From positions 1-5,475 of the forward strand of contig NZ_JACIYL010000245.1 of assembly GCF_014359955.1 (NCBI RefSeq): a DNA stretch of 5,475 nt, given 5' to 3'. Below the pieces are notes generated by a model. The model was not told the origin of the DNA, made no database searches, and worked only from the letters and a program-made list of their open reading frames with translations. Below, piece after piece: positions 5,149 through 5,475 of this stretch. The stretch comes from Thermogutta sp. (GTDB lineage: Bacteria; Planctomycetota; Planctomycetia; Pirellulales; Thermoguttaceae). Position 1 is the first letter of the stretch. Each line of letters starts with the position of its first letter. A program made the translations under genes and the position numbers.

Positions 5149-5475
5149 TTGAAGAGGGGTACTTGGCACGAGACGTCACTCGGCCACCTGCGGCAGCGTT
5201 ACCTGTGGGGCCCGGCGGTGGATGAGATTTTGGCTGAGGAAAATGTTGACAACGGTGCTGATGAAACCGTACAGTGGACCTTGACGGACCACTTGAACAC
5301 GGTCCGCGATATTGCCAATTATGATTCGGGCAGCGATATGACCACTGTGGTCAATCACCTCATCTATGACGCCTTTGGCCGGGTGACGGCCGAGAGCAAC
5401 CCGGCGATAGATACTCTGTTCTTATTCACGGGTAGACCTTTTGATACTCACACCGGCCTGCAAAACAACCTTAAC
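5149..5475 (+). CDS. Third Rhs core fragment (3' partial, start uncertain)
   Basis: From GGC 5182 the frame encodes a third Rhs core copy: GHLRQRYLWGPAVDEILAEE, VQWTLTDHLNTVRDIA, YDAFGRVTAES, FTGRPFD, then LQNNLN at the window edge. The tip and any immunity gene lie beyond the window. The frame is open back to a stop at 5053, but that stretch contains no ATG or GTG codon. TTG 5149 (encoding LKRGTWHETS before the core) is the only common alternative start in frame, and no Shine-Dalgarno site supports it. It may therefore be a silent cassette. It has 88 of 98 residues in common with copy 2; the changes cluster near TRLFLFTGRPFD-type positions at the right end, where copy 3 reads DTHTGLQ against DSDTQLQ. 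Confidence 0.7.
   Translation, partial: MKRGTWHETSLGHLRQRYLWGPAVDEILAEENVDNGADETVQWTLTDHLNTVRDIANYDSGSDMTTVVNHLIYDAFGRVTAESNPAIDTLFLFTGRPFDTHTGLQNNLN
5182..5475 (+). repeat. Rhs core repeat, copy 3 (cut by window edge)
   Basis: The first 294 nt of the repeat are visible, gap-free against copies 1 and 2, starting at the same GGCCACCT. Copy 3 groups with copy 2 after ILAEE (ENVDNGADET against ENVDSGADET), whereas copy 1 reads EAVDGGTADL. Over the FTGRPFD stretch copies 1 and 2 agree instead, a mosaic pattern. Confidence 0.9.

Noticed and set aside
5176..5358. Minus-strand ORF opposite the Rhs core, with a similar one at 3339-3629
   Set aside because: The two resemble each other only because they are antisense shadows of the same repeated core.

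Overview
The window is a bacterial accessory locus made of repeated Rhs/YD-type toxin ends. The organism is most likely a planctomycete or a similar large-genome environmental bacterium. This is inferred from the style of the Rhs core (RYLWGPAVDQILAEE, then the TLTDHLNTVRDIA stretch), from the moderate GC content and from the general lack of Shine-Dalgarno sites. No marker gene fixes the taxonomy.

Three copies of the last part of an Rhs core lie on the + strand, at 8-349, 3453-3794 and 5182 to the window edge. Copies 1 and 2 are collinear over 342 nt without gaps and share 105 of 114 residues. Each copy starts at the same codon (GHLRQRYLWG) after unrelated upstream sequence. Copies 1 and 2 diverge right after SEDPI into different C-terminal tips. 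This is the layout of an Rhs cassette array, in which a conserved core fragment carries variable toxin tips, each followed by candidate immunity genes.

Module 1 (2-1072, open at the left edge) has a cysteine-rich, glycine-rich tip of about 215 residues that I do not recognise. An unrecognised 225-residue ORF (1116-1793) follows in the usual immunity position. An IS5-family insertion sequence (about 1898-3164, transposase on the - strand) then separates modules 1 and 2. It has 15-bp imperfect inverted repeats and a GAAG direct repeat on each side.

Module 2 (3288-4187) has a tip of about 105 residues with two hydrophobic stretches, each bracketed by cysteines. Its stop codon overlaps the start of a small two-transmembrane protein (4184-4486). 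A diverged paralogue of that protein follows (4618-4950) with its own strong ribosome binding site. The pair are candidate membrane immunity proteins against a membrane-acting tip. Module 3 begins near 5149 and runs off the right edge before its tip, without a clear start codon.

No rRNA, tRNA, CRISPR array or complete Rhs N-terminal secretion domain is visible. Modules 2 and 3 look like displaced (orphan) ends that would need recombination with a full-length Rhs gene, or direct expression, to act.
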